DNA of 64,000 bases from Batkoa obscura (GCA_030770535.1 JASVEC010000050.1:62001-126000); one strand, 5' to 3'. Counted from the stretch's first letter, positions 35,230-47,500 are shown. The notes: generated from the sequence alone by a model not told the origin. A program made the numbers and translations.

Positions 35230-37551
35230 TTATATCTCTTTTGCAAGTATTTTATGACGCCTTAAATATTTAGCTAATAGCATTAAAGAAGATGGAGAGA
35301 CACCTGGTATTTTTTTAGCTGCACCCTATTAAAATTAAAATTAAAATTCATATCATTTCTGTAATATTAAAAATTATTAAAAATATTAATCTTACCAATG
35401 TACTAGGTTGTAATTTGTTTAATTTTTCACTATCTTCTAAAGATAAATTTAATCTAAAATAAAAGTAAATAATTAATATTATGAGTATATTAAATATCCC
35501 ATTATAAATAACTTACACTTTATAATCCATGTCATTAGGAATTAGTAGACCTTCATCTTTTAAATAAGCTTTTAGTTCTATTTCTTGCTTTTTAACATAA
35601 GATTGATAAATTCCTATTAAAAATAGAAGATTACATTAATACTTAATCATCTCATAATTAATATCAATAAAGTTACCTTCAATCTTAGCCGACTCAATAA
35701 CTCTTTTTGAATATTTATTAAACAAATCTGGAATCACCTTTTTTTCATTTAATAATTCTAAACTCACTTGACTATTCTCTAACATTTTAAAAGCAGATTT
35801 AAGGGTACCATCTTGTGCCATTTGACATTCTAATAAATTAGTCCATTTGGATGGTGTATATTCTATCTTTTTTAATATTTCTAATAATTCTTCCAACGAC
35901 TTCTCATCTTTTAAAAATTTATTATAACGATCCTTCATCACTGCTCCACACTGATATCCTTTTCTAGTTAATCGAAAATCTGCATTATCTGCTCTTAAAG
36001 TTAATCGATATTCTGCTCTGGATGTAAACACTCTATAAGGTTCTTCTACTCCTTTAGAAATTAAATCATCAATTAAAACACCAATATATCCTTCTGCTCT
36101 AGTAATTATTAATGGAGCTTTATTTAATACAGCTAAACCAGAATTAATTCCAGCAATTATTCCCTGAGCTGCTGCTTCTTCATAACCAGTAGTACCATTG
36201 ATTTGACCTGCTAAATAGAGTCCAGTAACTTTTTTAATTTTTAAAGTGTTGTCTAATTGTTTCGGATTAACATGATCATATTCTACACCATAACCAGGTC
36301 GTATCATTTGAACATTTTCTAAACCTTTAATTGTTTTTAACATCCTTAATTGTTCACTTTCTTCCATAGTCATTGAGATACCATTTGGATAAATTAAATC
36401 AGAATTTAAACCTTCAGGTTCTAACCATATATTATGACCTGTTTTTTCATGAAATCTTAATACTTTTGATTCTATACTAGGACAATACCGTGGGCCTCTT
36501 ACATCTTCTCTAATATGAATATTTTTAGTTAAATTATCTTTAATAACTTGATGAGTATTTTCATTGGTTCTAGTTTGATAACAAACTATTTGTTGATCTT
36601 GTAAAGCTACTTTATCTGTTAAATAAGAAAATGGTGTAGCTGGATTTTCTCCATATTGTGGTATTAATTCAGTAAAATCAATACTTTGTTTTAATAATCT
36701 TGGTGGAGTTCCGGTTTTCATTCTAGCTAAAGATAAACCAATTCGATTTAATGTAGTTGATAAACCAACACTGGCATCCTCTCCCATTCTACCCGCAGGA
36801 TAACTTTTTAATCCAATATGGATTTCTCCATTTAAAAAAGTACCTGTTGTTATAACTACACTTTTACAATTGATAATTTCCCCATTATCTAATACAACAC
36901 CAGTAATTTTTTTATCATCAGAACTTAGCATCAAATCCTCTACCCCAGCTTGTAACAAATTTAAATTAGGATAATTATTTAATATTTGTTGCATATGTTT
37001 TTTATATAATTCACGATCAATTTGAGCTCTTGGTCCATAAACTGCTGGTCCTTTAGAGCGGTTTAAAACTCGAAATTGAATACCAGATAGGTCACTTACT
37101 CGTCCACATAACCCATCTAAAGCATCGATTTCACGTACTAAAATACCTTTACCCACTCCACCAAAGGAAGGGTTACATGACATTTCACCTGAGAAATATT
37201 GGGGTGAATTTTTGATACTAAGAAATAAAAGAGAGAAAACTTACCTATTTTTGATAAATCTTTCGTAATCAATAACGTTTTTGCTCCTACTCTAGCTGCG
37301 GCTGCACATGCTTCACTACCAGCATGCCCTCCACCAATTACTATCACATCATAATCACATGCGCCGAGAGTACTGTTAGGCTTATCTAACCCATTATATG
37401 ATACATGTTTAGCATTCGAATTACTACTCGTGGTTATATGATGTTTTAAAGATTTATTATAATTGATCAAAACATTAGTTGACTTTGGTATTAAGTGAAG
37501 AGCAGATTTGATTGGTAATCGATGTAGTTTGGTCAACTGCTTTAAATGCAT
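35230..37551 (-). CDS. MTO1: Mitochondrial tRNA modification protein MTO1/GidA (5 exons, 689 aa)
   Basis: Exons (minus): 37551-37245, 37188-35677, 35613-35517, 35453-35396, 35325-35230, all GT..AG with the frame maintained. The N-terminal ~60 residues are basic and Ser/Thr-rich (mitochondrial presequence). The FAD-binding motif [14 protein letters not shown] lies at ~70-83, followed by [51 protein letters not shown] and the C-terminal GidA-associated helices ([27 protein letters not shown]). With MSS1/MnmE it installs the 5-carboxymethylaminomethyl (or taurinomethyl) group on wobble uridine of mitochondrial tRNAs. Length and motifs are complete. The last three exons are 58-97 nt. Confidence 0.96.
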
Positions 37552-37699
37552 CTTTGTGGTAGATAAGAATGTAAAAAAACGAGATTTAAAATTATAAAAT
37601 TTTGTTCAGTTTTAGTTTACTAAGTAGTACAAAAATTTCAAGAATAAAAAAATAAATATAAAAATTCATATTTTAAGAATTTATTAATCTTTTAAAATT

Positions 37700-37722
37700 A
37701 ATATATATATATATATATATAT
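37700..37722. repeat. (AT)n run
   Basis: Short dinucleotide run in the 223-bp gap between MTO1 and the carrier gene. Confidence 0.7.
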
Positions 37723-37774
37723 TCTATTTAACAACAAAATCAAACTTACTTAACAGTATTAACATATCATCACC

Positions 37775-38985
37775 TTAAAGTGACAATACCAATTCATAAG
37801 CCATTAAAGCAGCTCCGTTGGTAGGAAACGACCTCAATAATGCTGGTAAAAATCCACGATAAAAACCTTTTAAACCTTGAGTATTATAAACATGTTTAAA
37901 GCAAGACAATACAGTTGGATACAATGGTTTAATCGTATTAATATTTTGACTCATCATTCGATTTTTTACTACATCTAAAAATAAAATAAATGGAGAATTT
38001 GGTTGAAAATCCTTAAACTTACCCGCTGGAAAAGCGAAACACCAAAAGGTAGTAGCCGCTACACCACCCGATATAAAAGGTACTAAAACTTTAAAATCGG
38101 TATATTCTTTTTTCAATTTATCACTTGTAAACTGATAAGTTGGCCAAAATAAAGCAAAATAGGATCGAAATAATAATGTGGAAAAAAAGCCTTTCCATAA
38201 TCCAAAGATACCGTATTTGGCTATTAATTGTTTACTACAATCAATTGGACCTTGAAATTGTTTATTTTTATTGTCATATTGGGTTTGTAAACGTGCTTTT
38301 ATCTAGTAAAAAAAACAAGTTAGAAAAAAAGAAGAGAAAAGAGGAAAAAGGAAATAAGAAAGAAAATTAGATTACCTGCTCTACTGGTGTGGATATCAAT
38401 GAAGAAGTCCAACCACCAACTAAATAAAATGAATTTAATTAATACTCATAAACAAACTACATGTTATACCCTCTACTTACCAATTCCAGCATAAGCATCC
38501 GTTAAGTACCGTTTATTTTCCAACCCCTTAACATTTTTACTTAACCATCTTTTAGTTGCTGTATAAGTACCTGCTTGCATTGAATCAATAATTGCCCAAC
38601 CTACTAGAGGTGGGGTCGATCCTTTATATAGTGCTAATATACCTTCTTTTTTTATTGTTAATTTTAAACAATCCATTGGACCTTGGAAACGTCCATTTAA
38701 ATTTTCAGTTTGTAAACGAACTTTGATGCTATATTAAAAGGCCAAAAATAATTAATATAACTTTAGTCGATTGTTTAATGATATTAATATCTAGTTTACG
38801 TGTCAAAGGGATGACCTAAAAGGGATTGGAAGGTTATTTAATAAATATAAAAATAGAAATAAGATAATTTTACCTACTAACATTTTGGTTGTACCTGAAG
38901 CTATCCCAGCACAATAACCTTGGATTGTATGTTTTAAATCACTACTTTCTTTATTTGACACTGTTGTTGTTTTTGAGTTGGACAT
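37775..38985 (-). CDS. Mitochondrial carrier family (SLC25) transporter (6 exons, 299 aa)
   Basis: Exons (minus): 38985-38874, 38815-38800 (16 nt), 38728-38481, 38419-38376 (44 nt), 38302-38023, 37974-37775. The tiny exons are required to rebuild the carrier signatures: PFDTIKVRLQ (repeat 1, across the 16-nt exon), PVEQIKARLQ (repeat 2) and PADVVKNRMM (repeat 3). Three ~100-residue repeats with six TM helices span the protein, each with the downstream G-x-x-G-x-Y/W-x-G motif (ALYKGSTPPLVG, GLWKGFFSTLL, GFYRGFLPALLR). Inner mitochondrial membrane. The substrate is not determined by what I can see; the second and third signatures recall the carnitine/basic amino acid branch, but that is a guess. 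Confidence 0.93.
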
Positions 38986-39732
38986 TGTTTTTAAATAAAA
39001 TAAATCAATAAATGGATGAGAGTGACTAGTTTTATTTGAGTTTTTGGGCGGATTTCAAGCATAAAACTAGGTGACTCATTGGTCATGATTTGAATTTCGA
39101 ATTTCGAATTATTATAGCATTAAAACATATAGGGATGTCCAAATTGGTTTCAGAATTTATTTAAATTAATCCAAATTAAGTTTTTAAATTTACAAGTCCT
39201 TAATGTATGATTCGTTAAATTTAAAAAAGCTTAAAATTAATTTTTTTTATTTAATTTAAAAGATTTATTTAATTATCTTATTTTTTTGATTGATTTTTTT
39301 AATTATATACTTTATACTATTTTTACCAAATATTTAAAACAACTTTATTAAATGTCCAATATATGTAATATATATATATAGTTATTTTACTTTACTTTTT
39401 ATTAAAATAAAAATAAAATGCAAGCTTTTATAACTAAACTTTAAAATATGGAATTTATAAAATTTTAATATAACAAAAAAAACACATAATATAAACATTG
39501 TAATTCATTTACATTAATTTTAAGAACTATTTATGATAATTTAAAATTTATAACATTTATAGTAATATATATATATTATTAAAGTTTACTATTAATAATA
39601 GTAAATTTGATTAAATGATTTATAAAATTAGTACTTTAAAAGAAACAGGAAACAAAAACCAACAAATAGCATTATTATCAATTATAGCTTCAGTATATTT
39701 TTTTGATAAATATAAAAGTTTTAGATTTAATA

Positions 39733-39835
39733 TATGAGGATGTATTTTTTTGTTTGAATTTTGTTAGTAATTTTTCTACTTAAATGGCGCTTAAAAAATA
39801 GAAAAAGTGATGAAACCAAAAAAGACACCCCCATA
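39733..39835 (+). mobile_element. MITE copy E (103 bp)
   Basis: It begins TATGAGGATGTATTTTTTT and ends CACCCCCATA. TA borders; the centre is TGGCGCTTAAAAAAT. First of three copies within 650 bp. Confidence 0.75.
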
Positions 39836-40032
39836 TGTAAAAATCAATATGATTATTCAAAAACAAGTAATAATAATAAAGTATTATATTATAATTTATT
39901 ATTGAAAATGTAAAAAAAATTAAAAATAAGTAAATTAAAATTATTATATAATATTTATTTAATAATTCAACTATTTCATCAAGATTAGCAATAATAATAG
40001 TAATAATAATGATAAACATTTACTAAATAATA

Positions 40033-40134
40033 TATGAAGATGTATTTTTGTTTAAGAATTTTATTAACACGTTTTCCGCTCAAATAACGCTTAAAAAATG
40101 AAAAAAGTAATGAAACCAAAAAAACATCCTCATA
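40033..40134 (+). mobile_element. MITE copy F (102 bp)
   Basis: It begins TATGAAGATGTATTTTTG and ends ACATCCTCATA; same orientation as copy E, 197 bp away. Confidence 0.75.
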
Positions 40135-40277
40135 TGCAGAAAACTATTTAATTTTAAAGTATTGCTTATTTTATAGACTTTTTTAAATATATAATCTAAA
40201 AGCTTTTATTTAGAAAGTTTATAAAAATTAATATACAGCTAAATACAGTGAATTATTTTAAGTTTTGAAAGTTTTTA

Positions 40278-40376
40278 TATGGGGATGTTTTTTAACTTCA
40301 TCACTTTTTCCATTTTTTAAGCGCTATTTGAGCGGAAAGATTGTTAGTAAAATTCTTAAAAAAAATACACCCCATA
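40278..40376 (-). mobile_element. MITE copy G (99 bp), abutting an LTR-like repeat
   Basis: It begins TATGGGGATGTTTTTT and ends CACCCCATA. The last base is immediately followed by TGTGAAAG, the end of the left LTR-like repeat. Opposite orientation to E and F. Confidence 0.75.
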
Positions 40377-40782
40377 TGTGAAAGTTGGTACTCAGTGGTC
40401 GAAGTTAAAAGCTACTCTTGCTTAATTAGCTTGCCTTGAGTCGAACGGTCTTAGCTTATATAACTAAGATAGACTTAAATTAGTAAGAATAATGCACAAT
40501 AGACTATAAACTATGTAAAACAAATAGAATAGAATAGAAAATACTAATGTAAAATCTAAGTAAAACACTATAAGACTTAGTGGCTTTATTAAACGTACGA
40601 TATCAGGGAATAATTCAATTAAAAAGCCTCGAGTTAGTATGTTGAAGGATCTCTTTTATACTCCAACTGGATGGCTATATATAAGGAACATGATAACAGT
40701 TATTCTTTATTATAGTTGCCAAGTATGGACATTAAAACGTGGACAATAAATTCTTCATGATTAGGCGGTAGGAATTCTCACA
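40377..40782 (-). mobile_element. LTR-like repeat, left copy (probable Ty1/copia-type solo LTR)
   Basis: A ~406-bp repeat matching, in inverse orientation, 41628-41979. Read on the minus strand it begins TGTGAGAATT and ends ACTTTCACA (TG...CA), has a TATA box (GAGTATAAAAGAG) about 120 bp in and an AATAAA signal further on, which is the layout of an LTR. Family by terminal form only. No internal coding region lies next to it. Similarity to the other copy is roughly 80%, so it is old. Weak similarity extends ~40 bp past 40782. Confidence 0.6.
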
Positions 40783-41627
40783 GCGAATCTAAATGAGGAA
40801 CTTTGGATTGATTGTACCATATGAATCACGGTCAAATTAGATACAAGGCTACAACTAGTTTTATAAACAAGTTAAGTGACTATTATGTGATAATCAATTG
40901 TAAAGCTGATGAAGCAATATTTCACATATATTATATATTTAAAAAAACCTATAAAATAAATAATACTTTAAAAATTAATTTTGATTTTTTTACTGATTAT
41001 TATGGAAAAAATATAATTGATAAATATTTTAAAAATCTTTTATAATAGAAAAATAGTTTTAAAGCATCAAATAAAATAAAAAATATTAATTAATTAATCT
41101 CAAAATTTAAGATTTTTATTTGTAATTATAATAAAATTAATAAATTATTAATAATAATAAAACAGATATAATTTTCAAAAAGTATAAAAAAAACATTAAA
41201 AATACAAAATATTAAAAAATTAAAAGATTAACCCCAGCTTATTATACAAAAATAACAGAAAATTTAAAAGCTCTAATACTTACTAAGTAATTTATTAAAT
41301 AATAGAAATTAATTATTAAATATTAACATTATTAAATTATTAATAGCTAAGTTAATAAATAGTCAAAAAGTAAGTAGCTGTAATAATAAGTAAAAACTAT
41401 TATTATACTGCTTGTATTATATAGAGATGGCTAATTATAGATTTGAGGTTAATCACTCCCTCCCATGCAGCTATTTATTAACTTAATGATATATTAATAA
41501 TGCACTTATAACATTTGTGAAATATTGGTTTATTAGCTCTCGGATTGATTACAACACAACAATCACTTAAGTTGCTGTGTTCTCAAGTTCAAACACAATC
41601 AAGTCAGTGTCCCTTATTTTGATTTAC

Positions 41628-41979
41628 TGTGAGAATTTCTAACTTCACATTGCAAAGAATAATATCCTCTCGTTTTAATATTCATACTTGATGGAGTATA
41701 AAAGAGATTCTTCAACATGATAACTCGAAGCTTTTTAACTGAATTACTCCCTGATGTCGTACCATTAATAAAGCCACTAAGTCTTTCTGACAACGTCTTA
41801 CATAGATTTTACAGTAATATTGTTTATTCTATTTGTTTTACATAGTTCGTAATTTATTACGTATTATTCTTATTCATTTAAGTCTATCTTAGTTATATAA
41901 GCTAAGACCGTTCGACTCAAGGCAAGTTAATCAAGCAAGAACTGCTTTTAACTCCAACCACTGAGTACCAACTTTCATA
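41628..41979 (+). mobile_element. LTR-like repeat, right copy (probable Ty1/copia-type solo LTR)
   Basis: Counterpart of 40377-40782, oriented the other way (divergent pair). It begins TGTGAGAATT and ends ACTTTCATA, and carries the same TATA box and AATAAAGCCACTAAGTC segment. It is about 55 bp shorter than the left copy because a segment upstream of the TATA box is absent. It looks like a fossil with no adjacent polyprotein. Confidence 0.6.
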
Positions 41980-44331
41980 CATTAAAATTATTTATTTATT
42001 TGATGGCAAACCTGCAGTATTAGCTATAAAGCAGTCAATAATAAATATTTCTTAATAAAGTTTTATAGAAATATATATTTGTTTATATACTACAACTTTA
42101 ATTAATATTAATATATAAATTATATTAGTAAGGCTTTTGCTAATATAACAATTTTTATTAAATTTAGTAAAAATTCTGCTAATTTACAATATAAATTATA
42201 ATAAAATTAAATAATATAATAAATTAGTTAAATATTATAAAAAAAATTGATTAAGCACAATATAAATTTAATATGTTTATTTGAATTATAAAACAATATA
42301 AAAGAAGTAATAAACAAATATTATACAAATATTTAATATTTAAAAATAAAAATAAAAGCCTTTAAAATACAAGTAAATTACTAAATAAAAATTATAACCT
42401 ATTAAATAAAAATTATAGTAGTAAAGTTTCTAATATATAAAATAATTATGATTTGTTGAAAGAGTTAAATAAAAATAACTAAAAATAAGAAAATAGTAAT
42501 AAAAATCAAATTAAAGTTTAAAAAGGCCAGAATTGTTATAAAAAATATGAAATTTATAGACAAAATAAAAACATGTCCATTAGATAGCTTTTGTTTTTAG
42601 TTATTTTTACGCTAATAAAGGTTTTTAAATAATAATATTTTATTTGACTTCCATTTATGCAAGGAGACTTAATTTCAATTTTCACTGGAATACACTTTCG
42701 ATTTAATTAGATTTAATATTAATAAAAACAAAAAAGATAAAAGCTCCTTTTAAAAAATCAAATTTTATCCCTTAGAAACATCCCATCATTTTAAAATAAT
42801 TTATCTGTGAGGCTTTTTGGTCGATTAAATACATTGATTTCAGCCTATAAAGGCAAATATGACATTTATTGTATTCTGGAAAGAGTATCAACTTTAACTC
42901 AATTGACAGTAGTTTAATGAATCAGTTTCAACCTGTAATTTATCTCTATTATTCAATATTATTGAGTTTGAAAAGCTAGAGTTAACTATTATCCACTAGT
43001 GAAAATAGTTTTATATGATATATTGTATCAAAAATCCTATAAAGTTTAGAGATAGTAAATATTAGGATTTTATATTTTGTGATTGAATTAGTTAAAGTTA
43101 TATAATACTAACATAGAATTTATTTAAACGAGAATAAAGTTATGATATTAAACACTAAAGGTTTTTAATAGTCTATTAAAAAGCAAAACTAGCTATAGTT
43201 TGTATAAAAGGTCTTTTTAAATTAGGATAGTAAATAGCTTTAGCTCAATTTCGAATAGTTTACATGGAACCAGCTTATTCAATATATATATACATATGTG
43301 TGTGTGCAGGCCAATATACTTTCGTATGTCAATTAACACCGCCTTTTATATGTAATTGCTCACACTTTTTACATGTAAATTGCCATTATATTTTTACAAC
43401 CCACTGTTCTACTAAATGAAAACCTTTGCTCTTTTTTGTAAATACCTTGATGTCTTATTTTAAGCGTACTTTATTGATAATACTGTTACTATCTATCGTT
43501 TTTTTATCTGCAACTCTATGTCTGATTTTTTTTGAAGTTGTTATCCAACCTATGTTAAATGATATGATTTTTCTATTGCTCACAATACCTCTTTTGATCA
43601 AATAATACAAGCTCTAAGATAAGCTTCAATTTTAATTAATAAAAATAACTTTATACAATTCAAACCAAGTCAATAAAAGTATCACCATCCAGACATATCT
43701 ATTTAATAAATACCTTGGCTTTATATTTAGACACTAATCATCCAAAGAAATTAGGTTGATAGCTTTTAAATACACTGCAGTTTTATGTTGAAATAATATT
43801 TGCTCATTTTTTATACACAAAATTATAAATGTCATTACTAAATAGAACATAAATTAAATTTTATGACGAAATTTAATGCTTGATAAGAATCAATTGTACT
43901 TATTAAATTATCATACCTCATTGTATTTATTATATATTGTAGGAAGTAGTAGTAGCATAAATATTTGTGTTTGATAAGTGTTCTTGATTAATTTAGGAAT
44001 CCAATACATTTATAAAAACGCTATAAGTGATATCTCTATTAGTCAAAAGTCAATTAAACAATTTAGAAAAAAATTATCTACTTATAATTAACTTCTTTAA
44101 AAGTTTAAATAGTTTATATTAAACTATTTTGATTAACTTATAAACATTAACTTTTTAAATATAGTAATTTAAGAAGTTAAATGAACCCATTTTCAATCCC
44201 TATTTTTTTCTTAGCCTAATGAATGGATTATGCCTAAATTTATATAATTAGAATAGATTCTTTTACCCCCCCTCCCCAGCATATCATTGATTTATAAAAA
44301 AGCGTAATCACGTTATAAAGGTATTAAGGAG

Positions 44332-44360
44332 TTATGTGGTGCATTGCCTATACCACATAA
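44332..44360. other. Perfect 9-bp inverted repeat with 11-nt loop
   Basis: TTATGTGGT and ACCACATAA flank an 11-nt loop in non-coding sequence. It could form a small hairpin; no neighbouring gene explains it. Confidence 0.4.
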
Positions 44361-46294
44361 ATAGTTTTAGCACTTGTTTATATTATATAATGATAAAAAA
44401 CGTCATTTTAGTTTATAAACTTTTTCAACTATCTTTTCAACTGCAACTGGATAAAATATTTTAAATAAAAATCAAAAGTTAATAACTCAAATCGATTTTT
44501 TGTATTAAAAATAACCTCAGGGATGTTAATCAGGTTGAAAGAGTAATATAAATAATAAATATTAAGTGATCAAATGATCGCAATACATGATAATTCTCTA
44601 TAAAATTAGTAAAGTAAGCATGTTTAATTGATAGTTTTGGTCTAAAAATATTATGCTATTAATAGGATGATTTAATATGTGGTAATATTTTTCTGGAGAG
44701 AAAAAAGGAGTGCCAACCCTAAGTTGGTCATTGTAAAATTAAAATGAGCTATACCAATTATTCTAGATTGTTTTTATTTGCTATCTTCGAAATTTTATTG
44801 TAAATCAAAATTCTTTTTTTCTCACCTTAGTTTGAGTCGATTTTATCCAGCCTATCATTGCCGACGCTTTTTATTGTTTAATCTCGAAAGTGTGGGGAAA
44901 TATTGGAGCTAAAGTAAAGTAAAGAAACACTAATATGTTTCATCTAAATCTCCATGTTATTTGTTAGGTTTTGATGAAATTAATGTTTAAGGTGAACTTG
45001 AAATATTTTTGCTTATTTTTTATTGTTGTGATTGATATTTGTATATATCATTTATATAATTTCAAGGATAAATTAACATCTGCAGTCACGCTTTTGTGAA
45101 GTAAGGGATTGTATTAATGAATTAAAATTAAATTCAACAATGTCATTCTTATACTTTTCTTCTAAATTTTATTGATTTTATTGATTTTAATTTAAAATGA
45201 TGATTCATCAACCGTTTATTTGATAATTCAAGTAAATGAACAAAATTGATTGGCTTAAATTTGATTATCGAAAATTTTGTTAAATTGATGGTGTCAAAAT
45301 TGTATTAAATTTTGGTTCCATTTTACTTATTTAGAAGAAACAAAAAGTTAATAAATTTTTCGGAAAGTTTAGGGATCACATCATTTGACGACATACCTTA
45401 CATAAATTTATCTGAGGATTAATTTTCAGTTTATGCTGTAAGTTATGATTGAAATCGTCTCATTTGCCCAAAACTTGGCACAGTTTGGTTCCTTTGCACT
45501 TTATGACCAAGCCTCACATGCAATTGATCAAAAGACCAAAGTTGATTTTATGATTTTTCGAACAAAACGAGGAACTATTTTCTTGTTAATTAATCTATTA
45601 ATTATTTCTTATTTATTTATATTAATTATAGTTTGAAATAGTTGTAAGTGATATTTTGAGTTATATGGTTGTTGGTAAGACTTTGTTTATTTTTCTAGGA
45701 GAAATTTTAAAGTCGTCATGACTTAAGCTTAGCCACTGAATGATTGCCCCTTTCTTCGAACTGAAACATTCTATTAAGGTTAAATCAGGGCTAAATTGTT
45801 TATCAGTAACTATTTATAGTAAAACTGAGTGAATTTTCGAAAAAATGGTTATACTAAAAAGGAGAAAGGACAGCTTAAAATTATTTAAATGATAACAACT
45901 GATTTGGGTAACATCTTGATCTGAAAATCAACGTAATTACTAAAAGATCATTCACCACACTATTCTCCCAACTGACCCCTTTCTTAACTCCAACTCAAAT
46001 TAAATAAGCTTAAATGTAGAAAATGATGACTTTATGAAAAAGTATTTAATAGGCCGAAGATCATTTTTAAAAACGATAAAGTTTCAAAATTCCTTTTATT
46101 TTTTTATTATTTTTTTTATAAGTTAACGTTACTATAGTCTTTTCAATTATTTTTTAAGAAATTAAAAGCAAACTTATCAATACCCTTGTTTCATTTGTAT
46201 TTTAAGATTATACTACCATACCCTTTTAAAAGTACTTTGTTTTTTTTATTTAAGCGCTTCTCCGGCTCATCATCTCAACTATAACAATCACAAT

Positions 46295-47500
46295 ATGGAT
46301 TTAAACAACGTAAACAACATCAAGTTTGAATCACCAGTACAATCAAACTTCAAGTATAAAGAAAATATACAGCTCATGCAACGTCTACCACTTCCTTTAA
46401 ACATATCTAACCCTATTTCTGTGCCACCAGCACCAGTACCAGCACCAAAAGTAACATGTCTTCAGGTTAAGCTTGCCAAATATGCTACTTCCCTTGATCC
46501 TAGAGGATTTATACCTGTCTATGAATATACAATTAACTCACAACCAATACTTTGGGACCGTGAAACTGGATACGTATACTGGACTGGTGTATGGAAAGCA
46601 GTTGGAAGAGAAAAAGGAGAAATAGCCAAACTTGTTGACGCAGATCCAGCCATGGCCAACGTTATTAAAAAAATCCGTGGTGGATTCCTTAAAATCCAAG
46701 GCACTTGGATACCGTTTGAAAACGCACGTTCGTTAGCTATCCTTACATGCTGGCCCATACGTGAAGAACTAGCTGTTATCTTTGGGCCAACATTTATTGA
46801 TGAAGCAGTTGATCCATCAGACTCACGTTACTTAAGGCCACCTGTTCCTAGTGGTGAACCAAAAATCCGTAATTCGGATAACATTAAAAAGCCTAAAGCT
46901 ATTGGTCCAAAAAAACCAAGAAAAAATCATTCCACCAATATTGCTTTACTTCAACCTGGACCTTTAAAAATTTCACCAGGTCCAATTAGAAGCCGCTCTC
47001 AATGGCATACAACTAAAAATTTAGATATATCTTCTCGTATGAAAATGAAACCTTCTAAAATGCCCTCATTTAGCTCGGTACCAGGGACATCTTATGAACA
47101 TGACAAGAGCTGGAAGCACCAAAACCAGCCCATACATTTACCACCTTTAAAATTAGCAACTAATGATTACTTCTCAAGACCTATTTATCATGGTTCTAAT
47201 CAGTTACCTGGAATGGATTCTTTTATTAAAGGCTCCAATGACTCTTCTTCTCCCTTACACACTACCCCAGTTTCTACTGACGCTAGTTTCGGCCAGATTA
47301 CTTGTTCTGAAGATTTTTTTGTTGACCCAAAAGGATTAGATGAAGCTATCAATGCCTCCCTTTTACTTCAGAGGCTTTCTCAAGATGATGGTACTGCCGT
47401 CTCACGTAAAACTACCTTTAAAGCACCAACTAGCTTTTCAATCGGGGGATCCGAGTTTCGACTTATTGAACATAAGTATCAACCAGTAGATTTAAAGTAG
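46295..47500 (+). CDS. APSES/KilA-N-type DNA-binding transcription factor, 401 aa
   Basis: Single exon. The APSES-type domain lies at about residues 75-168: VYEYTINSQPILWDRETGYVYWTG, then VGREKGEIAKLV, IRGGFLKIQGTWIPFENAR and the tail LTCWPIREELAVIFGPTF. The IxGGxxKIQGTWIP core and the 'IFGPxF' end fit the Xbp1/Bqt4-like branch better than the Mbp1/Swi4 branch; there are no ankyrin repeats. The N-terminus (40-55) is Pro/Ala-rich and the C-terminal ~230 residues are Ser/Pro/Lys-rich and probably disordered, with basic patches (KKPKAIGPKKPRKN) that may act as a nuclear signal. Likely a nuclear regulator of growth or stress programmes by analogy; targets unknown. Confidence 0.85.
   Translation: MDLNNVNNIKFESPVQSNFKYKENIQLMQRLPLPLNISNPISVPPAPVPAPKVTCLQVKLAKYATSLDPRGFIPVYEYTINSQPILWDRETGYVYWTGVWKAVGREKGEIAKLVDADPAMANVIKKIRGGFLKIQGTWIPFENARSLAILTCWPIREELAVIFGPTFIDEAVDPSDSRYLRPPVPSGEPKIRNSDNIKKPKAIGPKKPRKNHSTNIALLQPGPLKISPGPIRSRSQWHTTKNLDISSRMKMKPSKMPSFSSVPGTSYEHDKSWKHQNQPIHLPPLKLATNDYFSRPIYHGSNQLPGMDSFIKGSNDSSSPLHTTPVSTDASFGQITCSEDFFVDPKGLDEAINASLLLQRLSQDDGTAVSRKTTFKAPTSFSIGGSEFRLIEHKYQPVDLK

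Larger units (their letters stand above)
38986..46294. other. 7.3-kb gene-poor, repeat-rich region
   Basis: No intact gene. It contains MITE copies E, F and G, the divergent LTR pair (40377-40782 and 41628-41979), and from ~43300 to 43900 a C/T-biased stretch whose minus strand faintly resembles Ty1/copia reverse transcriptase (DSNSIINKVRLK, DIKVFTKKSKGFH); if real it is an old, multiply broken copy. A short ORF at 45445-45636 has no recognisable domain. The remainder is AT-rich. Confidence 0.4.

Noticed and set aside
40812-41045. 77-codon ORF between the two LTR-like repeats
   Set aside because: Lies upstream, not downstream, of both repeats in their transcription direction; no gag, pol or transposase feature, and low-complexity Ile/Lys/Asn/Phe content.
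45445-45636. 63-codon ORF ending in a hydrophobic stretch
   Set aside because: The hydrophobic end comes from an ATTAATTTATTT-type repeat; no support from splicing or family.
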